Of a stretch of 64,000 nt of DNA, positions 18,831 to 28,259 are shown piece by piece. The DNA is from JBBQZU01 sp041749535 (GTDB lineage Bacteria; Bacteroidota; Bacteroidia; Flavobacteriales_D; Cryomorphaceae), in the NCBI GenBank assembly GCA_041749535.1, contig JBGTBE010000066.1:5714-69713 (forward strand), in the 5' to 3' direction. The position numbers were made by a program, and so were the translations under genes. A model generated the notes under the pieces. It had not been told where the DNA came from. It was given only the letters and a program-made list of their open reading frames with translations, and ran no database searches. Numbering within the stretch: the stretch's first letter is position 1; each line of letters starts with the position of its first letter.

Positions 18831-18863
18831 AAGGGCCTGTGTAAAAACGGGCCCTTCTTGTTT
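18831..18863 (+). terminator. Terminator after coxA
   Basis: AAGGGCC (18831-18837) pairs with GGCCCTT (18850-18856) around a 12-base loop, followed by CTTGTTT, a modest T-rich tract. It is placed between coxA and the separate ruvB promoter. Confidence 0.6.
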
Positions 18864-18883
18864 CAACTAACCCTATACTTACA

Positions 18884-18891
18884 TACCTTTG
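18884..18891 (+). promoter_or_regulatory. Putative -7 box of ruvB (near-leaderless)
   Basis: TACCTTTG matches TAnnTTTG exactly, with a TTG at 18858-18860 that could serve as -33 element. Only six bases separate the box from the ruvB ATG at 18898, so the transcript would begin at or just before the start codon. Confidence 0.55.
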
Positions 18892-18897
18892 GGTGCA

Positions 18898-19917
18898 ATG
18901 GACAGTGATTTTGATATTAGAGACCAATCATCTTTTTCTGAGGCCGATATTGATAGGGTTCTGAGACCAAGGACCTTCGAAGATTTTGCCGGTCAGGACA
19001 AAGTCCTGGATAATTTGCGTGTATTCGTTACGGCAGCGAGAAACCGAGGTGAGTCCTTGGACCATGTGCTACTTCATGGCCCTCCAGGTTTGGGTAAAAC
19101 CACATTGGCGCATATTATTTCTCAAGAACTTGGCGTAGGCTTCAGGGTCACATCAGGACCAGTGCTCGATAAGCCAGGCGACCTTGCTGGTCTACTCACA
19201 AATCTCGAGGAGAATGACGTATTGTTTATTGACGAAATTCACCGTCTTTCACCCGTGGTGGAGGAGTACCTCTACTCTGCGATGGAAGATTATAAAATCG
19301 ACTTATTAATTGACACCGGGGCAAATGCCCGATCTGTTGAGATAAGCTTGAATCCTTTTACACTTGTGGGCGCTACCACGCGTTCGGGTTTGCTTACATC
19401 TCCGCTCAGGGCTAGGTTTGGGATAAATTCAAGGTTGCAATACTATACAGCCGATGTGCTTGCCAACATTGTGAAACGCAGCGCTTCAATTCTGAACATC
19501 CCAGTTGAAAATAAAGCCGCTTACGAAATAGCACGTCGGTCTAGAGGTACGCCCAGAATTGCCAATGCCCTTCTCAGAAGGGTGCGTGACTTTGCCCAAG
19601 TAAAAGGCTCTGGAGTAATTGATATGGAAATTGCCCATATGTCCTTGGAAGCGCTTGATGTAGATACACACGGACTCGATGAAATGGACAATAAGATATT
19701 GGCTACCATCATTGACAAATTTCGCGGTGGCCCTGTGGGCCTTACCACCATTGCCACAGCAGTAGGCGAAGACTCTGGTACCATCGAAGAGGTGTATGAA
19801 CCTTTCCTCATTCAGGAGGGCTTCATCATGCGCACTCCACGCGGTAGGCAAGTTACAGAGTTGGCATATAAGCACCTCGGGCGGACACCTAATATAGAGC
19901 AAGGCCAGCTATTTTAA
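18898..19917 (+). CDS. ruvB: Holliday junction branch migration ATPase RuvB
   Basis: The product is 339 residues from the ATG at 18898. A TTG nine bases earlier lies inside the promoter box and was rejected. RuvB forms the hexameric motor that drives branch migration with RuvA. The AAA+ domain shows Walker A GPPGLGKTT (61-69), Walker B LFIDEIHRL, sensor I GATTRSG and the Arg finger region SPLRARFGI. A winged-helix C-terminal domain carries GGPVGLTTIATAVGEDSGTIE. The partner ruvA is also in this window, at 42268, but on the other strand and about 23 kb away. Confidence 0.97.
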   Translation: MDSDFDIRDQSSFSEADIDRVLRPRTFEDFAGQDKVLDNLRVFVTAARNRGESLDHVLLHGPPGLGKTTLAHIISQELGVGFRVTSGPVLDKPGDLAGLLTNLEENDVLFIDEIHRLSPVVEEYLYSAMEDYKIDLLIDTGANARSVEISLNPFTLVGATTRSGLLTSPLRARFGINSRLQYYTADVLANIVKRSASILNIPVENKAAYEIARRSRGTPRIANALLRRVRDFAQVKGSGVIDMEIAHMSLEALDVDTHGLDEMDNKILATIIDKFRGGPVGLTTIATAVGEDSGTIEEVYEPFLIQEGFIMRTPRGRQVTELAYKHLGRTPNIEQGQLF

Positions 19918-20012
19918 TGTGCTCTGTCGGGCATTATACAGAATCTAAAGCTTTCGGCAAGTCAATGCCAAAACTTATTCTACTACTTTGGATCATGTGC
20001 TGATAAATACCC

Positions 20013-20022
20013 GCCTATAGGC
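20013..20022. repeat. 10-bp perfect palindrome in the ruvB-glgE gap
   Basis: GCCTATAGGC is a perfect palindrome in the 222-base region between ruvB and glgE, about 118 bases ahead of glgE. It could be an operator half-site pair, but a single 10-bp palindrome may occur by chance. A TAATTTAG near 20102 (-7-like, two mismatches) lies between it and glgE. Confidence 0.3.
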
Positions 20023-20139
20023 ATTAGTTTCTTTTCAACAGAAAGGATTGAGAGAAGTACTTTCCACAAGGTTTACACCATTGTATGTCATCCCTTTTTG
20101 GCTAATTTAGCCCACTAAAGTGTATTTAGTACAATTACT

Positions 20140-22080
20140 ATGGATGAAATGCGCAACCGCGTTGTGATAGAGAATGTAACACCCGTTGTGAATGGAGGTG
20201 ATTATGCAATGAAACGGATCGCAGGCGACTTGGTTAAAGTTACTGCCGATATTTATACTGATGGCCATGATGTGGTAAATGCATGGATTCATATAAAGCA
20301 CAAATCCGAGAAAAGCTGGGAGAAAATACCCCTAGTAGCACTGGTGAATGACGCATGGATTGGTGGTTTCAAAGTGCCAAAACAAGGAAAGTATGAATGG
20401 TACATTGAAGCTTGGGTAGATTATGCTCTTAACTGGCAGCATGAGTTGGGCCGAAAGGTGAAGGGAGGACAATATGTCAATGTGGAATTGCTTGATGGAA
20501 TTCAATACCTGGATTCGGTAGCTGCCAAGGATACCAAGACAAAGGCTTTCCTGAAGCAGTGCAAAACCCTTTTCGCAGACGCAACGAAGTATCAGGAAGC
20601 CACAGAAATGGCCATGTCCAAACAGCTCAAGGATATTTTTCTGCACCATCCCTATCAGACATTTGTAACACAAAGTCCACTGTATCCTATTTGGGTAGAC
20701 CGGGAGAAAGCAGCTTTCAGCGCGTGGTATGAGTTCTTTCCGAGAAGCGCATCCTTCGTATCTGGAGAGCACGGCACCTTTGCTGATGCGGCTCAACGAT
20801 TGCCATACGTGGCTGAAATGGGTTTTGACGTTATTTATTTCCCCCCTATTCACCCTATAGGCGAAGTGAACCGCAAGGGTAAAAACAACGCCACTACCGC
20901 AGGTGCAGAAGATGTAGGCTCTCCATGGGCTATTGGATCTAAATTAGGTGGTCATCGGGATATTAACCCGGCCTTAGGTACCCTCCAGGATTTCAAATCA
21001 TTTGTGAAGAGCGCCAAAGGTATGGGCATGGAAGTAGCAATGGATTTCGCTCTGCAGTGCGCACCGGATCATCCTTATGTAAAACTACACCCTAAATGGT
21101 TCAAATGGCGACCCGATGGCACCGTTCAATATGCTGAAAATCCGCCCAAGAAATACCAGGATATACTTCCTTTTTACTTTGAGAATGAAGACTGGCAAAA
21201 CCTCTGGAATGAGTTGCTGGATGTAGTAATGTATTGGATCAAGCAAGGAATTACCATCTTCAGGGTAGACAACCCTCACACTAAGCCATTCAGGTTTTGG
21301 GAGTGGCTTATTGCAAAAGTGCATGAGAAACACCCCGATATTATTTTCTTAGCTGAAGCCTTTACACGGCCCAAGATTATGCATATGCTTGCGAAGATTG
21401 GCTTTACCCATAGCTACACTTACTTTACTTGGAGAAACAATAAGGCCCAGCTTGCAGAATATATGCAAGAGCTGGTTACGAGCCCTTCCCGTAACTACTT
21501 CCGGCCAAATTTTTGGCCAAATACCCCCGATATTCTTCCATATGAGTTGCAGCAACCGAATGAAGCAGCTTTTATAACCAGATTTTTCCTGGCTGCTACC
21601 TTAAGTGGCAACTATGGAATGTACGGCCCTGTTTATGAAAACATGCTGTATCAAGCAGTTCCTGGAAAAGAAGAGTATCTGGATTCGGAAAAATATGAAA
21701 TTGCCCGCCACATATGGGATACCAGAGGCAAGCTCAAGCAGGTAATCAAAATTGTAAACCACGTAAGGCGAAACAATCCGGCGTTCAGAGATACGTTCAA
21801 TCTTGAACTATGCAATATTGACAATGAGCACATTCTGGGATATTTCAAGTCAGATGGTGAGAACAGCCATATACTTTGCCTCGTGAATATGGATCCATAC
21901 TACACGCAATCCGGTTGGGTTCAGGTACCACTCGAGAAATTGAATCTTGCAGCGGCTGAATCCTACACAGTGTCCGACCTTGTGTCGCAAGTCACTTATA
22001 AATGGAAAGGTGAATGGAATTTTGTGGAACTTAACCCTCACGGCCTACCGTTCCATTGTTTTCAAATTCTTACTGCATAG
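20140..22080 (+). CDS. glgE: Alpha-1,4-glucan:maltose-1-phosphate maltosyltransferase GlgE
   Basis: The 646-residue product has the GlgE layout: an N-terminal beta-sandwich domain with a helical insert (1 to about 190), then a GH13 subfamily 3 barrel and a C-terminal beta domain. The family-specific strand is FRVDNPHTKP with nucleophile Asp377, and the acid/base is Glu406 in FLAEAFTRP. VIYFPPIHPIGEVNRKGKNN is another GlgE-type segment. The enzyme transfers maltosyl units from maltose-1-phosphate onto alpha-1,4-glucan, a cytosolic route to glycogen. It is followed 12 bases later by maltokinase, the enzyme that makes its substrate. The context and specific motifs make a plain amylase unlikely. 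Confidence 0.92.
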   Translation: MDEMRNRVVIENVTPVVNGGDYAMKRIAGDLVKVTADIYTDGHDVVNAWIHIKHKSEKSWEKIPLVALVNDAWIGGFKVPKQGKYEWYIEAWVDYALNWQHELGRKVKGGQYVNVELLDGIQYLDSVAAKDTKTKAFLKQCKTLFADATKYQEATEMAMSKQLKDIFLHHPYQTFVTQSPLYPIWVDREKAAFSAWYEFFPRSASFVSGEHGTFADAAQRLPYVAEMGFDVIYFPPIHPIGEVNRKGKNNATTAGAEDVGSPWAIGSKLGGHRDINPALGTLQDFKSFVKSAKGMGMEVAMDFALQCAPDHPYVKLHPKWFKWRPDGTVQYAENPPKKYQDILPFYFENEDWQNLWNELLDVVMYWIKQGITIFRVDNPHTKPFRFWEWLIAKVHEKHPDIIFLAEAFTRPKIMHMLAKIGFTHSYTYFTWRNNKAQLAEYMQELVTSPSRNYFRPNFWPNTPDILPYELQQPNEAAFITRFFLAATLSGNYGMYGPVYENMLYQAVPGKEEYLDSEKYEIARHIWDTRGKLKQVIKIVNHVRRNNPAFRDTFNLELCNIDNEHILGYFKSDGENSHILCLVNMDPYYTQSGWVQVPLEKLNLAAAESYTVSDLVSQVTYKWKGEWNFVELNPHGLPFHCFQILTA

Positions 22081-22092
22081 CCACATTTAAGT

Positions 22093-23709
22093 ATGGTACT
22101 CGAAGTTAATAAGTCATGGAAAGAAATCTTCAGCAGAAATGGCTCACTGATTGATTCCTTTGTCCAAAATGTACTTCCGGGATACATGCGGTCTACCCGT
22201 TGGTTTGGGGCTAAATCTTCAAATATCAAGCAGTATAAAATTGACTACTTGCTCCCATATGAGATTTCAGCAAAGGAATCTGCATTTATTCTTTTTATAG
22301 AAGTTGTGTTTCATACTTCCAATACGGAAACTTACTTTCTACCTGTAAGTGCGGTAAAGGAACCTGAGAGTGATAAAAGTGTCATTTGCCAGGTTACCGA
22401 TAAGCAGCAAAATGAATGGTACTTGGTAGATGCTATTTACAGTGAGAAGTTTAGAAAAAGCCTGTTTGACAATATTCTTTCTCGCAAAAAGATGGAGCTT
22501 AGTATAGGAAATCTGCGTTTCTCAAAAGGAAAAAGACTCAAGTCACTCCTTTCGGCAGATGGGGTTACATCAAAGGTGCTTAATGTAGAACAAAGCAATT
22601 CCACTATTGTATATGCTGACAAGTATTATCTGAAAATTTATAGGAAGCTATTTCGAAACAATAACCCCGACCTTGAGCTTACACGCTTTTTGTCCGAAAA
22701 GGCCAATTTTCCGTACTCACCCCATTTTGCGGGAAGCATAGAATGGGTCAGGGCCGACTACTACACCGTATCACTGGGCCTGATGCAGGAGAAAGTAGAT
22801 AATCAGGGGGAAGCATGGAATGACACATTGAACGAAATTGAAGGGTACTTTGGCAGGCTGGAAGCGCTGAATGTAGCACTAAACGAGCTCCCGAAGCTGG
22901 ATTTATACAAACCCCTTCCCCTCGAAAGTGTTCCTGACATTTACAAAAAACTCGCAGGTGAGCGTATGCTGGAGAAGGTGCGGAAACTTGCAGTCAGAAC
23001 AGCCCAAATGCATTTGGCACTCATTTCTGATAGAACCGACAGGTCCTTTAGCCCAGATTCATTTACGAGCGATTACACAGTATGGCTGCTGAATAGGGTA
23101 ATGTACATGTACGATCACCGATTTCATCTGCTGGAGCAGAATATTCACAAACTCAAGGGTCAAGCCTTGGAATTCGGTCAATACTTTATTGAAAACAAAG
23201 ATCGTATCAAAGACAAACTCCTGAATTTTGACGAGCAGAATCTGAATTCCTGTCGCATTAGAATCCATGGTGATTATCACCTTGGGCAGGTGCTACTTAC
23301 AGATGAAGATTTTTGTATACTTGATTTTGAAGGGGAACCTGAAAGTACCATACGAGACAGAAAAGTAAAACAACCTCCTATAAAGGATATTGCGGGCCTT
23401 TTCAGATCATATCATTACGCAGTTTTTGCTTCAGTTTTTCAGCGGCCTGAATCGAAACTCTCCACTGATTTTATTACAGAGGCTGGTGGAAGGTACTACC
23501 GGCTTATAGTAGCAGTAAGTTTGCACTACTATATAAAAACAGCAGTTGAAGGAGGCCTGAATATTGGCTACGAAAAGGAAATCAACTTCCTACTTCGCTA
23601 TCACCTTTTTGAAAAGGCCATTTACGAGTTGGGATATGAACTACATGCACGTCCTGATTGGGTTATAATCCCACTCAAGGGCATCATGCAAATTTTAAAG
23701 AACGAATAA
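22093..23709 (+). CDS. Maltokinase (stand-alone), aminoglycoside phosphotransferase fold
   Basis: The 538-residue product starts with STRWFGAKSSNIKQY, the signature of the maltokinase N-terminal cap. The kinase core has the catalytic segment IHGDYHLGQ (Asp394) and the metal-binding ILDFEGEP (Asp411), as in mycobacterial Mak/Pep2. It phosphorylates maltose to maltose-1-phosphate using ATP, feeding GlgE. In many bacteria this domain is fused to trehalose synthase TreS; here it stands alone and no treS is present in the window. It lies between glgE and glgB with gaps of 12 and 2 bases, so co-transcription is almost certain. Confidence 0.9.
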   Translation: MVLEVNKSWKEIFSRNGSLIDSFVQNVLPGYMRSTRWFGAKSSNIKQYKIDYLLPYEISAKESAFILFIEVVFHTSNTETYFLPVSAVKEPESDKSVICQVTDKQQNEWYLVDAIYSEKFRKSLFDNILSRKKMELSIGNLRFSKGKRLKSLLSADGVTSKVLNVEQSNSTIVYADKYYLKIYRKLFRNNNPDLELTRFLSEKANFPYSPHFAGSIEWVRADYYTVSLGLMQEKVDNQGEAWNDTLNEIEGYFGRLEALNVALNELPKLDLYKPLPLESVPDIYKKLAGERMLEKVRKLAVRTAQMHLALISDRTDRSFSPDSFTSDYTVWLLNRVMYMYDHRFHLLEQNIHKLKGQALEFGQYFIENKDRIKDKLLNFDEQNLNSCRIRIHGDYHLGQVLLTDEDFCILDFEGEPESTIRDRKVKQPPIKDIAGLFRSYHYAVFASVFQRPESKLSTDFITEAGGRYYRLIVAVSLHYYIKTAVEGGLNIGYEKEINFLLRYHLFEKAIYELGYELHARPDWVIIPLKGIMQILKNE

Positions 23710-23711
23710 TT

Positions 23712-25775
23712 ATGACAAAAGAAGCCGTTGTTGCGAACAGTCTACTTACTGAATTTGATACATCGCTCCTTGGAGCGGGAACCCATTACAAACTCTATGA
23801 GAAAATGGGCAGCCACTCCGTCACATTAAATGGCGTAAAAGGAGTGCAGTTTTCAGTATGGGCACCGAATGCATCCATTGTTGCTGTAATTGGCAATTTT
23901 AATGGCTGGAATCGATCATTGCATAAGCTGAATCCCAGGTGGGACAGCAGCGGTGTGTGGGAGGGATTTATACCAAACCTGAACCAAGGCGAAGTGTATA
24001 AATACGCCATCACCACTCCCAAAGGAGAAGTTTATGAGAAAGGAGACCCATATGCCATAGTATGGGAGACACCGCCAAAAACAGCTTCTGTCGTTCACGA
24101 TTTTCACTATGAATGGGGTGACGCTGAGTGGATGAAGACAAGGCGTGGTCCCAATAGCCTCGACGCGCCATGGTCTGTCTACGAAGTGCACATAGGTTCT
24201 TGGCGCCGGAGGTACGAAGAAGGAAAGCGGTCTCTAACATACCGTGAAATGGCTACTGAAATGGTGGCTTACGTCAAAGACTTGGGCTTCACCCATGTAG
24301 AACTCATGCCAGTAATGGAGCACCCGTTTTTCGGGTCGTGGGGATATCAAATTACTGGATATTTCGCGCCTTCTTCTCGCTTCGGGTCACCCGAAGACTT
24401 CGCTTACCTCGTTGATGCCTTTCACCAGGCAGGCATAGGAGTAATTCTAGACTGGGTTCCAAGCCATTTTCCTGGCGATGCCCATGGACTCTTTCGGTTT
24501 GATGGAACTTCACTATACGAACACGAGGACTATCGACTAGGATATCATCCTGACTGGAAAAGTTTTATTTTCAATTATGGCCGCAACGAAGTCCGCGCTT
24601 TCCTGATAAGTAATGCCATCTATTGGCTGGATAAGTTTCATGTGGACGGAATCCGGGTAGATGCCGTGGCTTCCATGCTGTACCTTGACTATAGCCGCAA
24701 AGCAGGGCAATGGATACCTAACAAATTTGGTGGACGTGAGAATCTCGAAGCCATTTCCTTTCTCAAGGAAATGAACTACGCGGTATATGAAAACTTCCCG
24801 GATGTGCAGACAATCGCTGAAGAGAGTACGGCTTATCCTATGATTTCCAGGCCCACAAGTTCAGGCGGGTTGGGATTCGGCATGAAGTGGATGATGGGGT
24901 GGATGAACGATATGCTGGTGTACATAAAAGAGAATCCATTATTTCGAAGGTACCATCAGAACAAAGTTACTTTCAGCCTTGTGTACGCATTCACTGAGAA
25001 CTTTATGCTCCCACTTTCACATGATGAAGTAGTGCATGGCAAAGGATCTTTGCTCTCAAGGATGCCTGGAGATGAGTGGCAGCGATTTGCAAATTTGCGT
25101 ACCCTGATATCGTGGATGTATATGCATCCCGGAGGTAAATTGCTATTTATGGGCAATGAGTTCGGCCAATTTTCGGAGTGGAACCATGATGAAGGTTTAT
25201 TGTGGAAGCTATTTGAGTTTAATTATCACAAAGGAATGGCTGAGTTGGTGAAGGAGCTAAACGGACTGCTTCGCAGAGAACCCGCACTTTACGAGCACAA
25301 CTTTGTACCAGCTGGCTTCGAGTGGATAGATTTTGGAGACGTTAAAAACTCTGTAATCAGTTTCTATAGGAAAGGTAAGAAACCAGATGACAGTTTGGTT
25401 GTGGTGGGTTGCTTTACGCCGAAAGCCCACAACGAGTATACAATTGGTGTGAATGAAGAAGGTGAGTATGAAGAAATTTTTAATTCAGACGCTGTAAAAT
25501 TTGGAGGAAGTGGCTTTGAAAACGGTGGAATTATAAAGAGCCACAGTGAGTATTCTCATGACAGGCCACACTCAATTACCATCCGTATACCCCCACTTGG
25601 ATTTGCAGTTTTCAAAGTGAAAAAAGCAACAGCCAAGCTGGCGCGGACGCGCTCTGCCATGGACGAATTACTTTCTAGAAAACCTGCATCAAAGAAGCTG
25701 CCTAAAGCCAAGACGGAAGTAAAAAAACCTGCAACGGCGAAGAAGAAACTCATTAAGACGCAAAAGGCCAAGTAA
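23712..25775 (+). CDS. glgB: 1,4-alpha-glucan branching enzyme GlgB
   Basis: The start is the ATG at 23712, two bases after the maltokinase stop; an upstream ATG at 23658 overlaps the kinase and was rejected. The product is 687 residues. It has an N-terminal CBM48 (GVQFSVWAPNASIVAVIGNFNGW) and a GH13 barrel with nucleophile Asp317 (DGIRVDAVASMLYLDY), acid/base Glu370 (IAEESTAYP) and LPLSHDEVVHG as the third acidic site. After the usual C-terminal beta domain ends (LGFAVFKV), there is an extra tail of about 50 residues rich in Lys, Ala and Pro, which is unusual for GlgB. The enzyme makes alpha-1,6 branches in glycogen. Confidence 0.95.
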   Translation: MTKEAVVANSLLTEFDTSLLGAGTHYKLYEKMGSHSVTLNGVKGVQFSVWAPNASIVAVIGNFNGWNRSLHKLNPRWDSSGVWEGFIPNLNQGEVYKYAITTPKGEVYEKGDPYAIVWETPPKTASVVHDFHYEWGDAEWMKTRRGPNSLDAPWSVYEVHIGSWRRRYEEGKRSLTYREMATEMVAYVKDLGFTHVELMPVMEHPFFGSWGYQITGYFAPSSRFGSPEDFAYLVDAFHQAGIGVILDWVPSHFPGDAHGLFRFDGTSLYEHEDYRLGYHPDWKSFIFNYGRNEVRAFLISNAIYWLDKFHVDGIRVDAVASMLYLDYSRKAGQWIPNKFGGRENLEAISFLKEMNYAVYENFPDVQTIAEESTAYPMISRPTSSGGLGFGMKWMMGWMNDMLVYIKENPLFRRYHQNKVTFSLVYAFTENFMLPLSHDEVVHGKGSLLSRMPGDEWQRFANLRTLISWMYMHPGGKLLFMGNEFGQFSEWNHDEGLLWKLFEFNYHKGMAELVKELNGLLRREPALYEHNFVPAGFEWIDFGDVKNSVISFYRKGKKPDDSLVVVGCFTPKAHNEYTIGVNEEGEYEEIFNSDAVKFGGSGFENGGIIKSHSEYSHDRPHSITIRIPPLGFAVFKVKKATAKLARTRSAMDELLSRKPASKKLPKAKTEVKKPATAKKKLIKTQKAK

Positions 25776-25780
25776 GTAAG

Positions 25781-28207
25781 ATGAAGAAGTTTGTTTGTGT
25801 ACATGGGCACTTTTATCAACCTCCCAGAGAGAATGCTTGGTTAGAGAAAATAGAATACCAAGATTCTGCTGCTCCTTTTCACGATTGGAATGAGCGAATT
25901 ACGGCAGAGTGCTACGCACCAAATGGTGTTTCGAGAATTCTAAACGATGATCGTAAAATTATTGACATCGTGAATAATTATGCGAAGATGAGTTTCAACT
26001 TTGGCCCTACACTGCTGAGCTGGCTTGAATTGAATCATCCTAAAACGTATCAATCAATACTCGATGCCGATAAGGAGAGCATGAAGCACTTTGGTGGACA
26101 CGGCTCGGCCATGGCGCAGGTTTATAACCACATTATAATGCCACTCGCCTCACGGCGCGACAAGGAAACACAGGTCATCTGGGGATTGTACGATTTTGAG
26201 AAACGATTTAACCGCAAGGCAGAAGGCATGTGGCTTGCCGAAACTGCCGTAGATACAGAGACCCTTGAAGTGCTTGCTGAGAATGGTATCAAGTTTACAG
26301 TACTCGCACCCCGACAGGCAAAACAGTACAAGTCACTCACCAGTGAAGTGTGGCATCAGGGCATTGACCCTAAGCAACCTTATGTGATAAACCTCCCATC
26401 CGGCAAAAGAATTTCCCTTTATTTCTATGATGGTGAACGTTCGCAGGCAGTTGCCTTCAAAGGATTATTGAAGGATGGGAGAGAGTTTGCCAATCACCTG
26501 ATATCGGCATTTGATGGGCGTAATGACAATCAATTGCTACACATAGCGACTGATGGTGAGAGTTATGGACACCATCACCGGTATGGCGATATGGCCCTGG
26601 CGTATTGTATACACTATATTGAAACCCATAATCTTGCCCGAGTAACCAACTATGCGGAGTATCTGGAGCTAAACCCACCTGCGCATGAAGTGCAGATTCA
26701 TGACAATTCATCATGGAGCTGTGTACATGGTGTGGAGAGGTGGCGTGCAGACTGTGGTTGCAACAGTGGTGGACGCTCTGATTGGAATCAGCACTGGCGC
26801 AAACCACTTCGGGATTCCTTAGACTGGCTGAGGGATGAACTCGCTAAAGTCTTCGAAAGTGATCTTGGAAAATATACCAAGGATGTATGGGCACTTCGCA
26901 ATGCATATATTGAAGTTGCCCTTAATCGATCTACAGAGATCGTGGAGCAATTTATGAAGAAACACTTTGCTGGATTGGAAGTCAAGAAATGGACACATGT
27001 GATAAGATTGCTGGAGATGCAAAGGCAGGAAATGCTCATGTATACGAGTTGTGGCTGGTTCTTTGATGAGATTTCTGGTATAGAAACGGTGCAAATACTG
27101 CAGTATGCGTGCAGGGCAATGCAGCTTGCCGAAAGTGAAACTTCCGTTAAACTTGAGCCTAAGTTTCTTTCCATGCTCGCAGCCGGAGCAAGCAATCTTC
27201 CAGAGTACGGAAATGGTGACAATGTGTACCGCAAATTTGTGAGCCCGTCTCAACTCACCCTTACTCAAATTGGGATGCATTATGCCGTCTCATCTCTTTT
27301 CATTGAAGATCCAAATGAAATTTCAGTGTTCAACTACCGCTGCAAGTCAACACACTTCAAGCGCATTGTGCAAGGTTACCAAAAGCTTGCAGTGGGCCGT
27401 GCTTTTGTGAAGTCAAGTGTAACCCTAAGCGAGAAGAACTTCAGCTACGTAGTACTTTATATTGGGCAGCACCACATCATCGGAAAGGCCTTCGAAGACA
27501 TACCCCTCGATGAGTATCATATATTTGTTGAACAGGTTATAACAGCCTTTGGTGAATCTAATATCTCCAAAGTTATTGAGCTTTTCAAGCTCTATCCCGA
27601 GCAAAGGAGCTTTTCATTTTTTGATATGTTCAAGGATGAGCAAATTAAAATGCTCAACAGCATACTCGACTATAATTTGGATTTGGCGAAGTCTTCCTAT
27701 GAAAAAATTAACGACCGCAATTATAACATTATTAACGTAATGCGGAATGGTGGTCTCAAGACCCCAAAATTATTGGTGAGAAACCTCGATTTAGTTTTGC
27801 AGAGCGAGTTGCGTGACTTGTTTGATTGCAATTCTCATCGCATCAATACTGCTGAGCTGAGAAGAATAATTCAGGAAATTAAAAAATGGAATTTTGAAAT
27901 TGACCACACAGATCTGAATTTCATTTGTGCCAATAAGCTGAATAGTATGATTCGTGAAATTGGTCCGTTTACAAATGGCAATCCATCTAAGTACATTGAT
28001 TTATTTGTGAATATTAAGAACGCTTTGGAAATTTTGGGGGATGTGGACTTATATCCAGAGCTGAACAATTTGCAGGACTATTTCTTTACAATGCTTAGAG
28101 ACCTTCCTGAAGATCTTCCTGCAGATACTATGAAGGAAATGTTCAGTTTCGGTGAGTATATTAATTTAGATGTCAGTGGTGTTAGAAAAGTAATAAAGAT
28201 AGCTTAA
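25781..28207 (+). CDS. GH57-family alpha-glucan hydrolase or transferase with DUF3536
   Basis: The 808-residue product opens with VCVHGHFYQPPREN, the first GH57 motif. Other GH57 motifs follow: the nucleophile region GMWLAETAVD (Glu154) and the acid region IATDGESYGHHH (Asp258). The C-terminal half corresponds to DUF3536, a helical region found on large GH57 proteins. No signal peptide is visible, so it is cytosolic. GH57 members include alpha-amylases, 4-alpha-glucanotransferases and branching enzymes; which activity this has cannot be decided here. It lies five bases after glgB and is the last gene of the glgE operon, which points to glycogen remodelling or breakdown. A strong terminator follows. 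Confidence 0.85.
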   Translation: MKKFVCVHGHFYQPPRENAWLEKIEYQDSAAPFHDWNERITAECYAPNGVSRILNDDRKIIDIVNNYAKMSFNFGPTLLSWLELNHPKTYQSILDADKESMKHFGGHGSAMAQVYNHIIMPLASRRDKETQVIWGLYDFEKRFNRKAEGMWLAETAVDTETLEVLAENGIKFTVLAPRQAKQYKSLTSEVWHQGIDPKQPYVINLPSGKRISLYFYDGERSQAVAFKGLLKDGREFANHLISAFDGRNDNQLLHIATDGESYGHHHRYGDMALAYCIHYIETHNLARVTNYAEYLELNPPAHEVQIHDNSSWSCVHGVERWRADCGCNSGGRSDWNQHWRKPLRDSLDWLRDELAKVFESDLGKYTKDVWALRNAYIEVALNRSTEIVEQFMKKHFAGLEVKKWTHVIRLLEMQRQEMLMYTSCGWFFDEISGIETVQILQYACRAMQLAESETSVKLEPKFLSMLAAGASNLPEYGNGDNVYRKFVSPSQLTLTQIGMHYAVSSLFIEDPNEISVFNYRCKSTHFKRIVQGYQKLAVGRAFVKSSVTLSEKNFSYVVLYIGQHHIIGKAFEDIPLDEYHIFVEQVITAFGESNISKVIELFKLYPEQRSFSFFDMFKDEQIKMLNSILDYNLDLAKSSYEKINDRNYNIINVMRNGGLKTPKLLVRNLDLVLQSELRDLFDCNSHRINTAELRRIIQEIKKWNFEIDHTDLNFICANKLNSMIREIGPFTNGNPSKYIDLFVNIKNALEILGDVDLYPELNNLQDYFFTMLRDLPEDLPADTMKEMFSFGEYINLDVSGVRKVIKIA

Positions 28208-28209
28208 GC

Positions 28210-28244
28210 AAAAAAAAAACCCGCTCCAATGAGCGGGTTTTTTT
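28210..28244. terminator. Bidirectional terminator between the glgE operon and the CBM48 gene
   Basis: AACCCGCTC (28218-28226) pairs with GAGCGGGTT (28231-28239) around a CAAT loop. A run of A precedes it and a run of T follows, so the hairpin has a U-tract in both directions. It separates the convergent GH57 and CBM48 genes. Confidence 0.9.
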
Positions 28245-28259
28245 AAGTTATTCAATATA

